From Methylomonas sp. MK1 (lineage in GTDB: Bacteria; Pseudomonadota; Gammaproteobacteria; Methylococcales; Methylomonadaceae): a stretch of DNA of 64,000 bases. The notes beneath the pieces are model-generated. The model did not search any database and was not told the DNA's origin. It worked only from the letters and a program-made list of their open reading frames with translations. Shown here one piece after another: positions 7,776 through 16,361 of the stretch; the stretch's first letter is position 1, and every line of letters starts with the position of its first letter. The stretch spans positions 1,240,001 through 1,304,000 of the forward strand of contig NZ_AQOV01000001.1 in NCBI RefSeq assembly GCF_000365425.1, in the 5' to 3' direction. The translations under genes and the position numbers were made by a program.

Positions 7776-8638
7776 GCAGCAAAACCACCCAAGTTTTAAT
7801 TCCGGCCGGTTTGACCCTGTGTGTACTGGCCTATATGTCGGTTTTTTACGTCAAAGAAAACGAAAAAGCCATTCTGTTTCGTCTCGGTGAGATGGTCACA
7901 TCCGACTACACTCCCGGGCTACATTTTAAGACCCCTATCATCAATAACGTCAGCACATTTGATGCGCGTGTGCTGACCTTGGATGCCAAATCCGAGCGTT
8001 TTCTTACCTCCGAGAAGAAGAACGTTATTGTTGACTCATTCGTCAAATGGCGAATCGGTGATGTGGGTCTCTTTTACACCACGGTCGGCGGCGACGAGTT
8101 TCAAGCAAATCTCCGCCTTGATCAAATTATGAAAGATGCGATGCGTAGCGAATTCGGCGTACGAACCATCAAGCAACTGATCTCCGAAGACCGCAACGAA
8201 CTCAGACAAACCTTGCTGGCAAAGTTGTCGCCGACTGCCGAAAAGTTTGGTATCGAGTTAATCGACATTCGCGTCAAACGCATCGATTTGCCGCCGGAAG
8301 TCAGCAGCTCGGTCTATCAACGGATGCGCGCCGAACGTGAGCGGGTAGCCAGAGAGTTCCGTTCGCAAGGCGCGGAAAGTGCCGAGCAAATCAGCGCGGA
8401 AGCCGACAAGCAAAAACATGTGATAGTGGCCAATGCCCAGCGCGATGCGGAAAGCATTCGCGGTCGCGGTGACGCGCAATCAGCGGAGATTTACGCGAAA
8501 AGCTACGGTAAAAACCCCGAGTTTTATGCGTTCTACCGCAGCTTGCAGGCATACCAAACGTCGTTTGAAAAAACTCAGGATACTTTGGTGTTAAAACCGA
8601 ATTCCGATTTTTTCAAATACTTCTCCAGCGAAAAGTAA
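7772..8638 (+). CDS. hflC: HflC, SPFH-family partner of HflK
   Basis: The 288-residue product has an N-terminal membrane helix (LIPAGLTLCVLAYMSVFYV) and an SPFH domain beginning KENEKAILFRLGEM. Further on is the HflC-typical RIKRIDLPPEVSSSVYQRM-like segment, here starting RVKRIDLPPEVS, and an alanine/glutamate-rich helix. It overlaps hflK in an ATGA arrangement and precedes ftsH by 17 bases, so the three proteins of one membrane complex are encoded together. In E. coli ftsH is unlinked to hflKC, so this grouping differs from the enteric arrangement. Confidence 0.94.
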   Translation: MSSKTTQVLIPAGLTLCVLAYMSVFYVKENEKAILFRLGEMVTSDYTPGLHFKTPIINNVSTFDARVLTLDAKSERFLTSEKKNVIVDSFVKWRIGDVGLFYTTVGGDEFQANLRLDQIMKDAMRSEFGVRTIKQLISEDRNELRQTLLAKLSPTAEKFGIELIDIRVKRIDLPPEVSSSVYQRMRAERERVAREFRSQGAESAEQISAEADKQKHVIVANAQRDAESIRGRGDAQSAEIYAKSYGKNPEFYAFYRSLQAYQTSFEKTQDTLVLKPNSDFFKYFSSEK

Positions 8639-8655
8639 GTTAGGAGACAGCTATC

Positions 8656-10563
8656 ATGAAAAAAATGTTCATTTTTATCACCATCCTTCTCGCAGCAGGG
8701 TTGGTGGTGTCGGCGGTGATGAATCGCAACATGCCGGAATACGACCCGCATTTTGAAATTTCGTATTCGGACTTTATCGAAGATGTACGTAATAAAGTGG
8801 TCACGGAAGTGGTGATCGACGGCAATAACGTCGAAGGGCATCGGCAAAACGGCACGCGTTTCGCGACCTACAATCCCAACGACTCGCGCATGATCGACGA
8901 GTTGCTGGAATATGGCGTGAAAATCAAAGTTGAGAAGCCACAACAGCCGTCCACCCTGATGAATATTCTCATCTCCTGGGCGCCCACTTTGTTACTGATC
9001 ATGGTGCTGGTGTATTTCATGCGCAAGCAGGCCGCGATGGGCGGCCGCGATGGCCAGATGGGTTTTGGTAAAAGCCGCGCTAAATTAATGGCTGAAGACC
9101 AAATCAAGGTCCGCTTTACCGACGTCGCCGGCGTGGAAGAAGCCAAGGAAGACGTCGTGGAAATGGTCGATTTCCTGCGAGAACCAGGCAAATACGAAGC
9201 TCTTGGCGGCAAAATTCCGCGCGGTGTATTGATGGTGGGCCCTCCCGGTACCGGTAAAACCTTGTTAGCCAGAGCGATTGCCGGCGAAGCAGGCGTACCC
9301 TTCTTCTCTATCTCGGGTTCGGATTTCGTGGAAATGTTCGTCGGTGTCGGCGCCTCCAGGGTCAGGGACATGTTCGAACAAGCCAAAAAACGCGCACCCT
9401 GCATCATATTTATCGACGAGATCGATGCAGTCGGCCGGCAACGTGGCGGCAGCGGGATCGGCGGAGGTAACGACGAACGCGAACAAACCCTGAACCAGCT
9501 GCTGGTGGAGATGGACGGCTTCAGCGGCAACGAAGGTATTATCGTCATAGCCGCCACCAACCGGGCTGACGTGTTAGACAAAGCTTTGTTAAGACCTGGC
9601 CGTTTCGACCGTCAAGTACAAGTCGGCTTGCCGGACATCAAAGGCCGCGAACAAATCCTAAAAGTGCATGGCGCCAAAGTACCGCTGGCAGAAGACGTGA
9701 ATATCAACGATCTGGCCCGCGGCACACCCGGTTTTTCCGGTGCAGAGCTAGCCAATTTGATCAACGAAGGCGCTTTGTTCGCTGCCCGCAACAAAAAGCG
9801 GGTCGTGACGATGAACGACTTGGATAAAGCTCGCGACAAAATGATTATGGGCGTTGAAAAACGCACCATGGTGATGACCAAAGAAGATTTGTTGATGACC
9901 GCTTATCACGAAGCCGGACACGCCATCGTCGGCCGCAATGTGCCGGAGCATGATCCTGTCTATAAAGTCAGCATCATGCCTCGCGGCGGTGCTCTGGGTA
10001 TCACCATGTTCTTGCCGGAGCGTGATCAATACAGCGCCTCCAAAGACAAATTGGAAAGCCAGATTGCCAGTTTGTTCGGTGGCCGGGTAGCGGAAGCTTT
10101 GATCTACGGCAAAAACAAGGTCACCACTGGCGCGTCCAACGACATCATGCGGGCTACGCAATTGGCTAGAAACATGGTCACAAAATGGGGTTTGTCGGAT
10201 CGTTTAGGTCCCATGGATTACGGTGACAGCGAAGGCGGCTATATGGGCCCGCAATCCAAGCCAATGTCCGAAAAAATGGCACAAACTATCGATGAAGAGG
10301 TACGGGCAGTAATCGACGCCAATTACAACCGCGCCGAAACCATACTGAAAGAAAATATCGAAGTGTTGCACAACATGGCGCAAGCCTTAATGGATTGGGA
10401 AACCATCGATAAATTCCAAATTGACGAACTGCTACAAGGCAAAAAACTTGCACCGCCGGAACCTGAAGAAGTAGAACAACCAAAATCGTTTGAAGAGATC
10501 GAAGACTCGATAAACGACGAAACCGGCGATCACCTGGATCAAGGACAAGTACTGGCGTCCTAA
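8656..10563 (+). CDS. ftsH: FtsH, membrane ATP-dependent zinc metalloprotease
   Basis: The protein is full length at 635 residues. It has two N-terminal membrane helices (near residues 5-21 and 105-121) around a periplasmic domain. The AAA module has Walker A GPPGTGKT at 195-202, Walker [12 protein letters not shown] and the second region of homology [19 protein letters not shown]. The zinc-protease motif HEAGH is at 418-422. It degrades membrane and short-lived regulatory proteins. A terminator follows directly, closing the sigma-hflK-hflC-ftsH unit. Its link to a putative light-controlled sigma factor suggests a stress-specific, possibly second, FtsH; a housekeeping copy elsewhere cannot be checked from this window. 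Confidence 0.95.
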   Translation: MKKMFIFITILLAAGLVVSAVMNRNMPEYDPHFEISYSDFIEDVRNKVVTEVVIDGNNVEGHRQNGTRFATYNPNDSRMIDELLEYGVKIKVEKPQQPSTLMNILISWAPTLLLIMVLVYFMRKQAAMGGRDGQMGFGKSRAKLMAEDQIKVRFTDVAGVEEAKEDVVEMVDFLREPGKYEALGGKIPRGVLMVGPPGTGKTLLARAIAGEAGVPFFSISGSDFVEMFVGVGASRVRDMFEQAKKRAPCIIFIDEIDAVGRQRGGSGIGGGNDEREQTLNQLLVEMDGFSGNEGIIVIAATNRADVLDKALLRPGRFDRQVQVGLPDIKGREQILKVHGAKVPLAEDVNINDLARGTPGFSGAELANLINEGALFAARNKKRVVTMNDLDKARDKMIMGVEKRTMVMTKEDLLMTAYHEAGHAIVGRNVPEHDPVYKVSIMPRGGALGITMFLPERDQYSASKDKLESQIASLFGGRVAEALIYGKNKVTTGASNDIMRATQLARNMVTKWGLSDRLGPMDYGDSEGGYMGPQSKPMSEKMAQTIDEEVRAVIDANYNRAETILKENIEVLHNMAQALMDWETIDKFQIDELLQGKKLAPPEPEEVEQPKSFEEIEDSINDETGDHLDQGQVLAS

Positions 10564-10579
10564 AAGTCCTCCTCTATGT

Positions 10580-10617
10580 ACCCTCCAAACGCTGTACTCT
10601 TGGAGGGTATCTTTTTT
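10580..10617 (+). terminator. Intrinsic terminator after ftsH
   Basis: ACCCTCCAA and TTGGAGGGT form a perfect nine-base-pair stem with an 11-base loop. The stem is followed after three bases by a run of six T residues. It lies 17 bp past the ftsH stop and ends that operon; the next gene starts 14 bp later. Confidence 0.85.
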
Positions 10618-10630
10618 CAGAGGTAGCAAT

Positions 10631-11050
10631 ATGCATACTCAATCGATAACCACAAAAACCATGAACGCACTGCAATTGTTATTGCAGATTAATTTTAATG
10701 TAGCGGTGATTCTATTATTGATCAGCGGTGCAGCGACGATATTCGGTAATACGCTTTTTTTTGAAGATAGTAGCGATCTGTATGGCCCCTTGGCCAATAA
10801 TATGCGGTTAATGATGTTTTATTTGTGTTTAATCCAAATCGCGGCGTACAGTTTTTATAAATTGAGTAACAGCCCGGAAGCATTGGCCGCGTTAGGTGTT
10901 TTTCTTCTTCTGTTAATCGGTTCACTGGAGTTTTACTGCTCGATCAATCAAATTGAAATCGACGACAATTACAGACAATTATTTATTTATTCCGGCTTAT
11001 CGCACCTGCTTTATGGCGGCTGCGCAGCCATGCGGCACCAGGAAAACTAG
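10631..11050 (+). CDS. Small integral membrane protein of unknown function
   Basis: The 139-residue product has four predicted membrane helices: residues about 18-38 (FNVAVILLLISGAATIFG), 60-76, 85-102 (ALAALGVFLLLLIGSLEF) and 118-132. An AGGTAG sequence precedes the ATG. I recognise no family. It follows the ftsH terminator and is separated from the next gene by about 315 bp, so it may be monocistronic. Membership in the light-response region is by position only. Confidence 0.65.
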   Translation: MHTQSITTKTMNALQLLLQINFNVAVILLLISGAATIFGNTLFFEDSSDLYGPLANNMRLMMFYLCLIQIAAYSFYKLSNSPEALAALGVFLLLLIGSLEFYCSINQIEIDDNYRQLFIYSGLSHLLYGGCAAMRHQEN

Positions 11051-11366
11051 GGATTTGTAAGTTTTCTGACACGATGTAGACTAGAATTAGATACTGAAGT
11101 ATTTCTCTTTACTATGATAGGCTTTGCTTAGCACAAACCATAAAGCAAATTTATATTTTCTCTTTAAAGTTCAGTCTAATCGACTGTTTAGCTGTAAAGC
11201 CATCTCTAAATCAACTCCATCGAGGTATACTGAGTAAATACACAAAAAGCCGAACCGCCTGAAGGTGATTTAATTCCATAAATCCAAATACAGTTTTATA
11301 GGCTTTACGTGTCCAGAAAAATTATAACAACGCCGAGCAGAAAGCTCCGCGAGGGGGAAAGATCAA
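11051..11366 (+). promoter_or_regulatory. Long AT-rich leader before the SRPBCC/LOV operon
   Basis: This 316-bp gap carries no supported ORF. It contains short inverted repeats (TTTGCTT/AAGCAAA at about 11120-11148; CAGTC/GACTG at about 11172-11185) and a GAGC-AGAAA-GCTC hairpin at about 11334-11346, just before the strong GAGGGGG ribosome-binding site. It must contain the promoter of the downstream genes. I found no TRTACA-N12-TGTAYA repeat in it and recognise no known riboswitch. Confidence 0.45.
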
Positions 11367-11852
11367 ATGCACATCAAATTTCCGTTTGACTCACACAAGC
11401 CCGTTGCCGGGGAGGCATGCATCGACATCGACAAACCAGTTGACGATGTTTTTCATTATGTCGGTGAAAAATTTTTTGAGAATTATCCAAAATGGGCTGT
11501 TGAAGTAGTCGATTTTGAACCTCTCGACGGCAAAGAAGTATTCGTTGGCGCCAAGGCCAAACAAATCCGTAACGATAACAACGGCGAAATCGAATCTGTT
11601 TTTGAAATCACCGATTATCAACCCAAAAACAAGCTTATCTTTCAAGGATTGACCCAACCTTACAAGCACAGTTATTTTCTTGAAGTCGTTCAAGAAGACC
11701 GGCAACCCACCCGTTTGACATTTCGATTTGAATTTTTGGAGCTTGAGGTGTTCATGCGACCTTTTGAGAAATTAATTCGTTGCGCCATTGAAGACGGTGC
11801 GGAAAGCACCGTCGAAAACATTAAGAATTTAATATTAGTAGAATGCAACTAG
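11367..11852 (+). CDS. SRPBCC-family ligand-binding protein
   Basis: This soluble protein of 161 residues has the START/polyketide-cyclase pattern: an early EACIDIDKPVDDVFHYV strand-helix, a central beta sheet and a long C-terminal amphipathic helix. GAGGGGG before the ATG is a strong ribosome-binding site. It is the first gene of the collinear run and 42 bp upstream of the LOV photoreceptor. The ligand is unknown; a lipid or isoprenoid would suit the sterol-desaturase-type neighbour, but this is inference. Confidence 0.75.
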   Translation: MHIKFPFDSHKPVAGEACIDIDKPVDDVFHYVGEKFFENYPKWAVEVVDFEPLDGKEVFVGAKAKQIRNDNNGEIESVFEITDYQPKNKLIFQGLTQPYKHSYFLEVVQEDRQPTRLTFRFEFLELEVFMRPFEKLIRCAIEDGAESTVENIKNLILVECN

Positions 11853-11894
11853 CATATACAAACTCATAATTATTATAAAACCCGGAGTTTAACC

Positions 11895-12350
11895 ATGGCT
11901 TTTATTGTTGAAAAAGATAGCGGGCTTATTCCGCAAGTACTTTCCGCTATTTTGGACGAATGCGTAAACGGCGTCACGTTGGCGGACCCGGACCTTGAAG
12001 ACGCGCCTATAATATACGCCAATAAAGCATTCGAACGTTTAACCGGATATGCTCATGACGAAATAATCGGTCATAACTGCCGTTTTTTGCAAGGTGAAGA
12101 TAGAGAGCAAGAGGCGCGCTTCAAAATTGCTGATGCCATGAAGAATCACGAATCGGTTGAAGTGACTTTAAGAAACTACAAAAAAGACGGTACTTTATTT
12201 CACAATCGTTTAAAGATAACCCCGTTATTGGATAAAAAGAATCGGGTAATATATTATCTAGGCGTGCAATATGATATTACCGAGCAAGTAAGTGCTAACA
12301 ATGAAATAAAGGAATTAACCAGTCTATTGGATGCGATTCAAGGAAGTTAA
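11895..12350 (+). CDS. Short LOV blue-light photoreceptor
   Basis: The 151-residue protein is a single LOV (PAS) domain with no fused output domain. The flavin signature is GHNCRFLQ, whose C62 is the residue that forms the photoadduct with FMN; the following RNYKKDGTLFHN segment also matches LOV domains. A C-terminal helix of about 25 residues (SANNEIKELTSLLDAIQ) could mediate dimerisation, as in the P. putida short LOV proteins PpSB1 and PpSB2. In that organism short LOV proteins act with LitR-type regulators to induce light genes. CGGAG precedes the ATG. Confidence 0.93.
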   Translation: MAFIVEKDSGLIPQVLSAILDECVNGVTLADPDLEDAPIIYANKAFERLTGYAHDEIIGHNCRFLQGEDREQEARFKIADAMKNHESVEVTLRNYKKDGTLFHNRLKITPLLDKKNRVIYYLGVQYDITEQVSANNEIKELTSLLDAIQGS

Positions 12351-12387
12351 ATTACCGTGCGATAAATATATTTTGTAGAGGGTCTCC

Positions 12388-13218
12388 ATGAATACAACTG
12401 CAAACGCCAACGGTGACGATGGCCTGTTTTTTAACGAAGCCTTATTTGGCCTGGCGATATTGGCTTTCGTGCTGTTGCTAATCATAGAAAAAACCAAACC
12501 TTATCGCCAGTTTTCCGCCAAAACTTATAAAGAGTCCTTTGTCACCAATACCACGGCGTTCTTGGTTAATAACTTAATATTAACTGCGCTCAGAGCGTCG
12601 TCATTATTTCTGGTTGCTCAGCAATTCGCCAGTTACGGCTTGTTAAGCGGCCTGAGTAACGGCCCGGTTAAATGGCTACTGGCTTTCGCTTTTTTCGACT
12701 TGGCTATTTTTATCTGGCATTACGCCAGCCATAAGTATGAGTATTTGTGGCGATTCCACAAAGTTCACCACAGCGATAAATGCTTTAACGTTTCCACCGG
12801 TTTTCGCTTCCATGTTTTCGATTTATTCCTAGAAATAATTTATAAATGCGTATTCGTTGTGGTGATTGGCGTGGATGCGTATTTAGTACTTTCCATCGAA
12901 ATCATCGAGTTGTTCTTCATATTTTTCCATCACGCTAATATCCGGGTCCCCAACGAAGCCGCTATCTCCCAAATTATTATCACCCCTTCCCTGCACCGCA
13001 CTCACCATTCCACCTTGCGCTCGGAACATGACAGCAACTACGGCATAGTGTTGGCTATTTGGGATCGGATGTTTGGTACTCGGAAAGAGCTGGTACCGGC
13101 CAATATAGGATTGGATTTGATTGAAGCGGAGAATTTTATTCAACTGTTTTCTCTGGCATTTATTACCGAACGTAAAATCCGGCAATTAATGGGCTGGATT
13201 CCGAAAGGGAAAAAGTAA
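12388..13218 (+). CDS. Sterol desaturase/fatty acid hydroxylase-family di-iron membrane protein
   Basis: The 276-residue integral membrane protein carries the histidine clusters of this superfamily: WHYASH, FHKVHHS, FFHHAN and LHRTHHS. They bind two irons for O2-dependent hydroxylation or desaturation of lipids. Three or four hydrophobic segments precede and separate the clusters. The substrate cannot be deduced; sterols, carotenoids or fatty acids are all possible. AGAGGG precedes the ATG. It follows the LOV gene by 37 bp, so its expression is probably tied to light. Confidence 0.87.
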   Translation: MNTTANANGDDGLFFNEALFGLAILAFVLLLIIEKTKPYRQFSAKTYKESFVTNTTAFLVNNLILTALRASSLFLVAQQFASYGLLSGLSNGPVKWLLAFAFFDLAIFIWHYASHKYEYLWRFHKVHHSDKCFNVSTGFRFHVFDLFLEIIYKCVFVVVIGVDAYLVLSIEIIELFFIFFHHANIRVPNEAAISQIIITPSLHRTHHSTLRSEHDSNYGIVLAIWDRMFGTRKELVPANIGLDLIEAENFIQLFSLAFITERKIRQLMGWIPKGKK

Positions 13219-13257
13219 TTAATGGAACTTCTTTGATAAGTTACCGGTAATCAAGCC

Positions 13258-14214
13258 ATGATTATAAAAACAATAAAAACTATTCCCGGCAGTGAAATTA
13301 CCGATCCCTTGGTTTTTCAGCAACGCCGCACTCTGATAAAAGCGATGGCGGCGATGATGCTGACCGGCACCAGCATCCGCACCGGCTTGGCCGACACCTC
13401 AAAACCGATAGGGAGCTCCGTGCCCAAAAGCCCATTCTCGGCGCATGAGTTAGCAGTTACGCCGGCGGACGCCACAAAAAATTACAATAACTATTATGAA
13501 TTTGCCTTTAACAAAGAAGACCCCAGCAGCCTGGCCCAAAGCCTGCGTGTAGATCCCTGGTCTGTCGAGATCGGCGGCGAAGTGGAAAAACCCGGAATTT
13601 ATCAGTTGGAAGATATTCTGCACCAGCAACAGATACAGGAATATATCTATCGTTTCCGGTGCGTTGAGGCCTGGTCCATGGTGGTGCCCTGGGTAGGCTT
13701 TTCGCTGGGCGATTTACTGAAAACCGCAAAACCTCTATCAAGCGCCAAGTTCGTAAAACTCACTTCGGTTCATCAGCCTGACAGCATGCCCAAGCAACGC
13801 AATAACGCGATGCTGGAATGGCCCTATGTCGAGGGTTTGCGTATAGACGAAGCCATGCACCCATTGACTATACTGGCAACCGGTATGTATGGCGACATTT
13901 TGCCCAAGCAAAACGGCGCGCCGCTGCGTTTGGTAGTGCCCTGGAAATACGGCTTTAAAAGCATCAAGGCCGTCGTCAAAATAGAACTGCTGAAAAGGCC
14001 GCCGATTAGCAGTTGGAACAAGTTTGCGCCCAACGAATACGGCTTTTACGCCAACGTCAATCCGGACGTGCCGCATCCGCGCTGGAGCCAAAATAGCGAG
14101 CGGCTATTGGGCAGCGGCTTTTTTACCCCCCGCCGGCAAACCGAATTATTTAACGGGTATGGCGAACAGGTCGCTCACCTGTATCGTGATATGGATTTGA
14201 GGCATTTTTTCTAA
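13258..14214 (+). CDS. msrP: MsrP, periplasmic molybdopterin methionine sulfoxide reductase
   Basis: The 318-residue protein has a twin-arginine signal (QQRRTLIKAMAAMMLTGTS) for folded export. Its sulfite-oxidase-fold domain includes YRFRCVEAWSMVVPW, whose cysteine ligates molybdenum, and a later PLRLVVPWKYGFKSIK segment. MsrP reduces methionine sulfoxide in envelope proteins. It overlaps msrQ by one base (TAATG). In this setting it would repair proteins oxidised by photogenerated singlet oxygen, which is inference. Confidence 0.95.
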   Translation: MIIKTIKTIPGSEITDPLVFQQRRTLIKAMAAMMLTGTSIRTGLADTSKPIGSSVPKSPFSAHELAVTPADATKNYNNYYEFAFNKEDPSSLAQSLRVDPWSVEIGGEVEKPGIYQLEDILHQQQIQEYIYRFRCVEAWSMVVPWVGFSLGDLLKTAKPLSSAKFVKLTSVHQPDSMPKQRNNAMLEWPYVEGLRIDEAMHPLTILATGMYGDILPKQNGAPLRLVVPWKYGFKSIKAVVKIELLKRPPISSWNKFAPNEYGFYANVNPDVPHPRWSQNSERLLGSGFFTPRRQTELFNGYGEQVAHLYRDMDLRHFF

Positions 14215-14855
14215 TGATTATGCAAATTAATAATTTGCGGTCTTTAACCATCGCGGTGTGTTTTATTCCGCTGCTTTGGGTCGTTTTCGATATTGCCTTC
14301 GATAATCTGGGCTCAAATCAAATGCAAGCCCTACATATTCGTTTAGGTGACTGGGCCTTGCGGTTTTTATGGATAACCTTGGCTATTACTCCCGTACAAA
14401 CCGTCACGAAATGGCGCGGCATGACCGAGTATCGGCAATTATTCGGTTTATATGCTTTTTTTTACGCCAGCTTGCATGTCCTGGTTTATTTAGCGGTTGA
14501 TCAAGTTTTTGCCTGGCGAATCATCGGTATCGATATTCTCGAAAGCTCGTATATCTGGTTTGGATTGCTCGCCTATCTTATTGTTTTTTCATTGGGCATT
14601 ACCTCCTCTAAAGCGTCCAAAAAACTCTTGGGCAAGAGCTGGAAAAAACTGCATCGATTTATTTACCTAGCAGCCGGCGCGGCAATGATTCATTATTTCT
14701 GGCAGCTTAAAGGCAATCTGGCAGAGCCTTTATTCTATTTGCTTCTGATATTTATGCTGCTGGGTTTTCGCGCAGTAATCTGGTTTAAAAATAAGCAGTT
14801 AAGTCAAATGATGATACCGAAAGGCCGCGCATCCACCGATACCGAAGCCGATTAA
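14214..14855 (+). CDS. msrQ: MsrQ, heme-binding membrane partner of MsrP
   Basis: This 213-residue protein has five or six membrane helices and the conserved features of MsrQ/YedZ: LGDWALRFLWITLAITPVQ, histidines in ASLHVLVYL and in KLHRFIYLAAGAAMIHYFW. It passes electrons from the quinone pool or a flavin reductase to MsrP. The start codon shares a base with the msrP stop; a second ATG two codons on is an alternative start. The two genes form the usual msrPQ pair. Confidence 0.93.
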   Translation: MIMQINNLRSLTIAVCFIPLLWVVFDIAFDNLGSNQMQALHIRLGDWALRFLWITLAITPVQTVTKWRGMTEYRQLFGLYAFFYASLHVLVYLAVDQVFAWRIIGIDILESSYIWFGLLAYLIVFSLGITSSKASKKLLGKSWKKLHRFIYLAAGAAMIHYFWQLKGNLAEPLFYLLLIFMLLGFRAVIWFKNKQLSQMMIPKGRASTDTEAD

Positions 14856-14915
14856 CCCACCAAGCCCTGAACAGACGCTAGGGTTTAGTCTTATTAGTTT
14901 CCGGAGCAGAATGTC

Positions 14916-15827
14916 ATGAACACCAACTCGATTTTAATTAGCGGCGGCACCGGCTTTCTGGGCAGCGCGCTTACTAAACAACTAATCCAAAAAAACTATG
15001 CGGTGACGATCCTAAGCCGTAGCGCCGAAAAAGTGTTCGCCACATTCGGCAACAGCGTTCAAGCTGTTAGCTCGATCACCGACTTACCGGATGCCGGCAG
15101 CTTTAAAGCGGTGGTCAACCTGGCCGGTGCGGGCATTTTCGATCAACGCTGGACCGAGCCACGCAAACAGCTATTGCGCGATAGCCGCATTAAATTAACC
15201 AAACAATTGGTGGCCTGGATAGCATCAGCCACCCAACCCGCACCAGTACTGGTAAGCGGCTCGGCTATCGGCGTTTACGGCGATCAAGGCGACAAATTCC
15301 TCACTGAAAACAGCGCGAGCCTTGCCGATTTCTCCCAACAGTTATGCGCCGATTGGGAATCCGCAGCCTTAGAAGCGGAAAAATTCGGCAGCCGGGTCTG
15401 CCTGATACGCACCGGCTTGGTGCTGGGTGATAATGGTGGCATACTGAAACGCATGTTGTTGCCGTTTCGTTTGGGGTTAGGCGGCCGCCTGGGGAATGGC
15501 AAGCAATGGATGTCTTGGATTCATCTGCACGACTGGCTGGCTATTGTCGAAGCGATGATAGAACAACCGGCAATGCGCGGCCCATACAACGCCACAGCCC
15601 CCGAACCGGTCAACAACCAACAATTCAGTGCCAGCCTGGCCAGCGTGCTTAAGCGGCCGCTGCTAATGCCGATACCGGAAGCGCCCCTTAAATTATTGCT
15701 GGGCGAAATGGCCGCGCTAGTCTTGGGTAGCCAGCGCGTGCTGCCGGAGCGGTTACTGGCGCAAGGCTTTGCATTTAAATATTCACAGCTGGATACCGCA
15801 TTGCGCGATATTTTGCATAAACCCTAG
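14916..15827 (+). CDS. YfcH/TIGR01777-type SDR epimerase-like protein
   Basis: The 303-residue protein has an N-terminal Rossmann GGTGFLG motif for NAD(P), a central VSGSAIGVYGD segment and the C-terminal domain typical of TIGR01777/YfcH proteins (about 300 residues), including the WMSWIHLHDWLAIVEAM region. The substrate of this family is unknown. Homologues commonly sit beside photolyase and LitR-type genes in proteobacteria, as here. It is about 60 bp from msrQ and 20 bp from the next gene. Confidence 0.9.
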   Translation: MNTNSILISGGTGFLGSALTKQLIQKNYAVTILSRSAEKVFATFGNSVQAVSSITDLPDAGSFKAVVNLAGAGIFDQRWTEPRKQLLRDSRIKLTKQLVAWIASATQPAPVLVSGSAIGVYGDQGDKFLTENSASLADFSQQLCADWESAALEAEKFGSRVCLIRTGLVLGDNGGILKRMLLPFRLGLGGRLGNGKQWMSWIHLHDWLAIVEAMIEQPAMRGPYNATAPEPVNNQQFSASLASVLKRPLLMPIPEAPLKLLLGEMAALVLGSQRVLPERLLAQGFAFKYSQLDTALRDILHKP

Positions 15828-15847
15828 ATTTAAAAACGGGCATCTTT

Positions 15848-16357
15848 ATGTTGATCGACAGTCTTTCCCTGCTATTTGCCTTTACCTCGTTCGTCACCTG
15901 GTACGAAGCGCTGTTGATCGCCCTCGCCCTGGGCGTGCTGGTATTTTATCTGACCCCCTCCCCGGCCCAGGAATGGGAAGAACGCACGCCGGCCACGCTG
16001 TATTTTTACCTGCAATGGAGCTGGCTAGGTTACCTGCGGTTAAAAGACGCGTTCTATCCGTTTTTTATCCTGTATAACGCGGTACTGTTTTTCATCGACT
16101 ATCGCATTAACGAAGGCAACTTCACCGTCGCCAGCTGGGTGACTATCCATATCATCATGGCGATGCCCCTGATCTATTGGACCGGCGCAGTCTGGCGCTG
16201 TTCCGATAAAGGCGCCAGCAGAGTTTGGGCCGCTGTCGCGCGCATACTGACAGTGGCGGCGTATTTCGATTTACTGCTGCGTTGGGTGATTTATCAGTAT
16301 TACCCCAATATCCTGTTTAATTGCCAACAAATGATTATTCATTGGGGCGACTGCTGA
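15848..16357 (+). CDS. Unknown four-helix membrane protein upstream of photolyase
   Basis: The 169-residue protein has four hydrophobic segments: about residues 18-36 (WYEALLIALALGVLVFYL), 74-82 with the start of the next loop, 97-115 (WVTIHIIMAMPLIYWTG) and 130-148. Aromatic residues are frequent and the C-terminus ends in a short HWGDC tail. I recognise no family. It ends four bases before the photolyase ATG, which argues for co-translation and a shared light-linked role, but no function can be assigned. Confidence 0.72.
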   Translation: MLIDSLSLLFAFTSFVTWYEALLIALALGVLVFYLTPSPAQEWEERTPATLYFYLQWSWLGYLRLKDAFYPFFILYNAVLFFIDYRINEGNFTVASWVTIHIIMAMPLIYWTGAVWRCSDKGASRVWAAVARILTVAAYFDLLLRWVIYQYYPNILFNCQQMIIHWGDC

Positions 16358-16361
16358 GCCG

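Noticed and set aside
10577..10597. TGTACC and TGTACT pair resembling a LitR-type repeat
   Set aside because: Spacing is 10, not 12, both hexamers deviate from consensus, and the sequence is part of the ftsH terminator.
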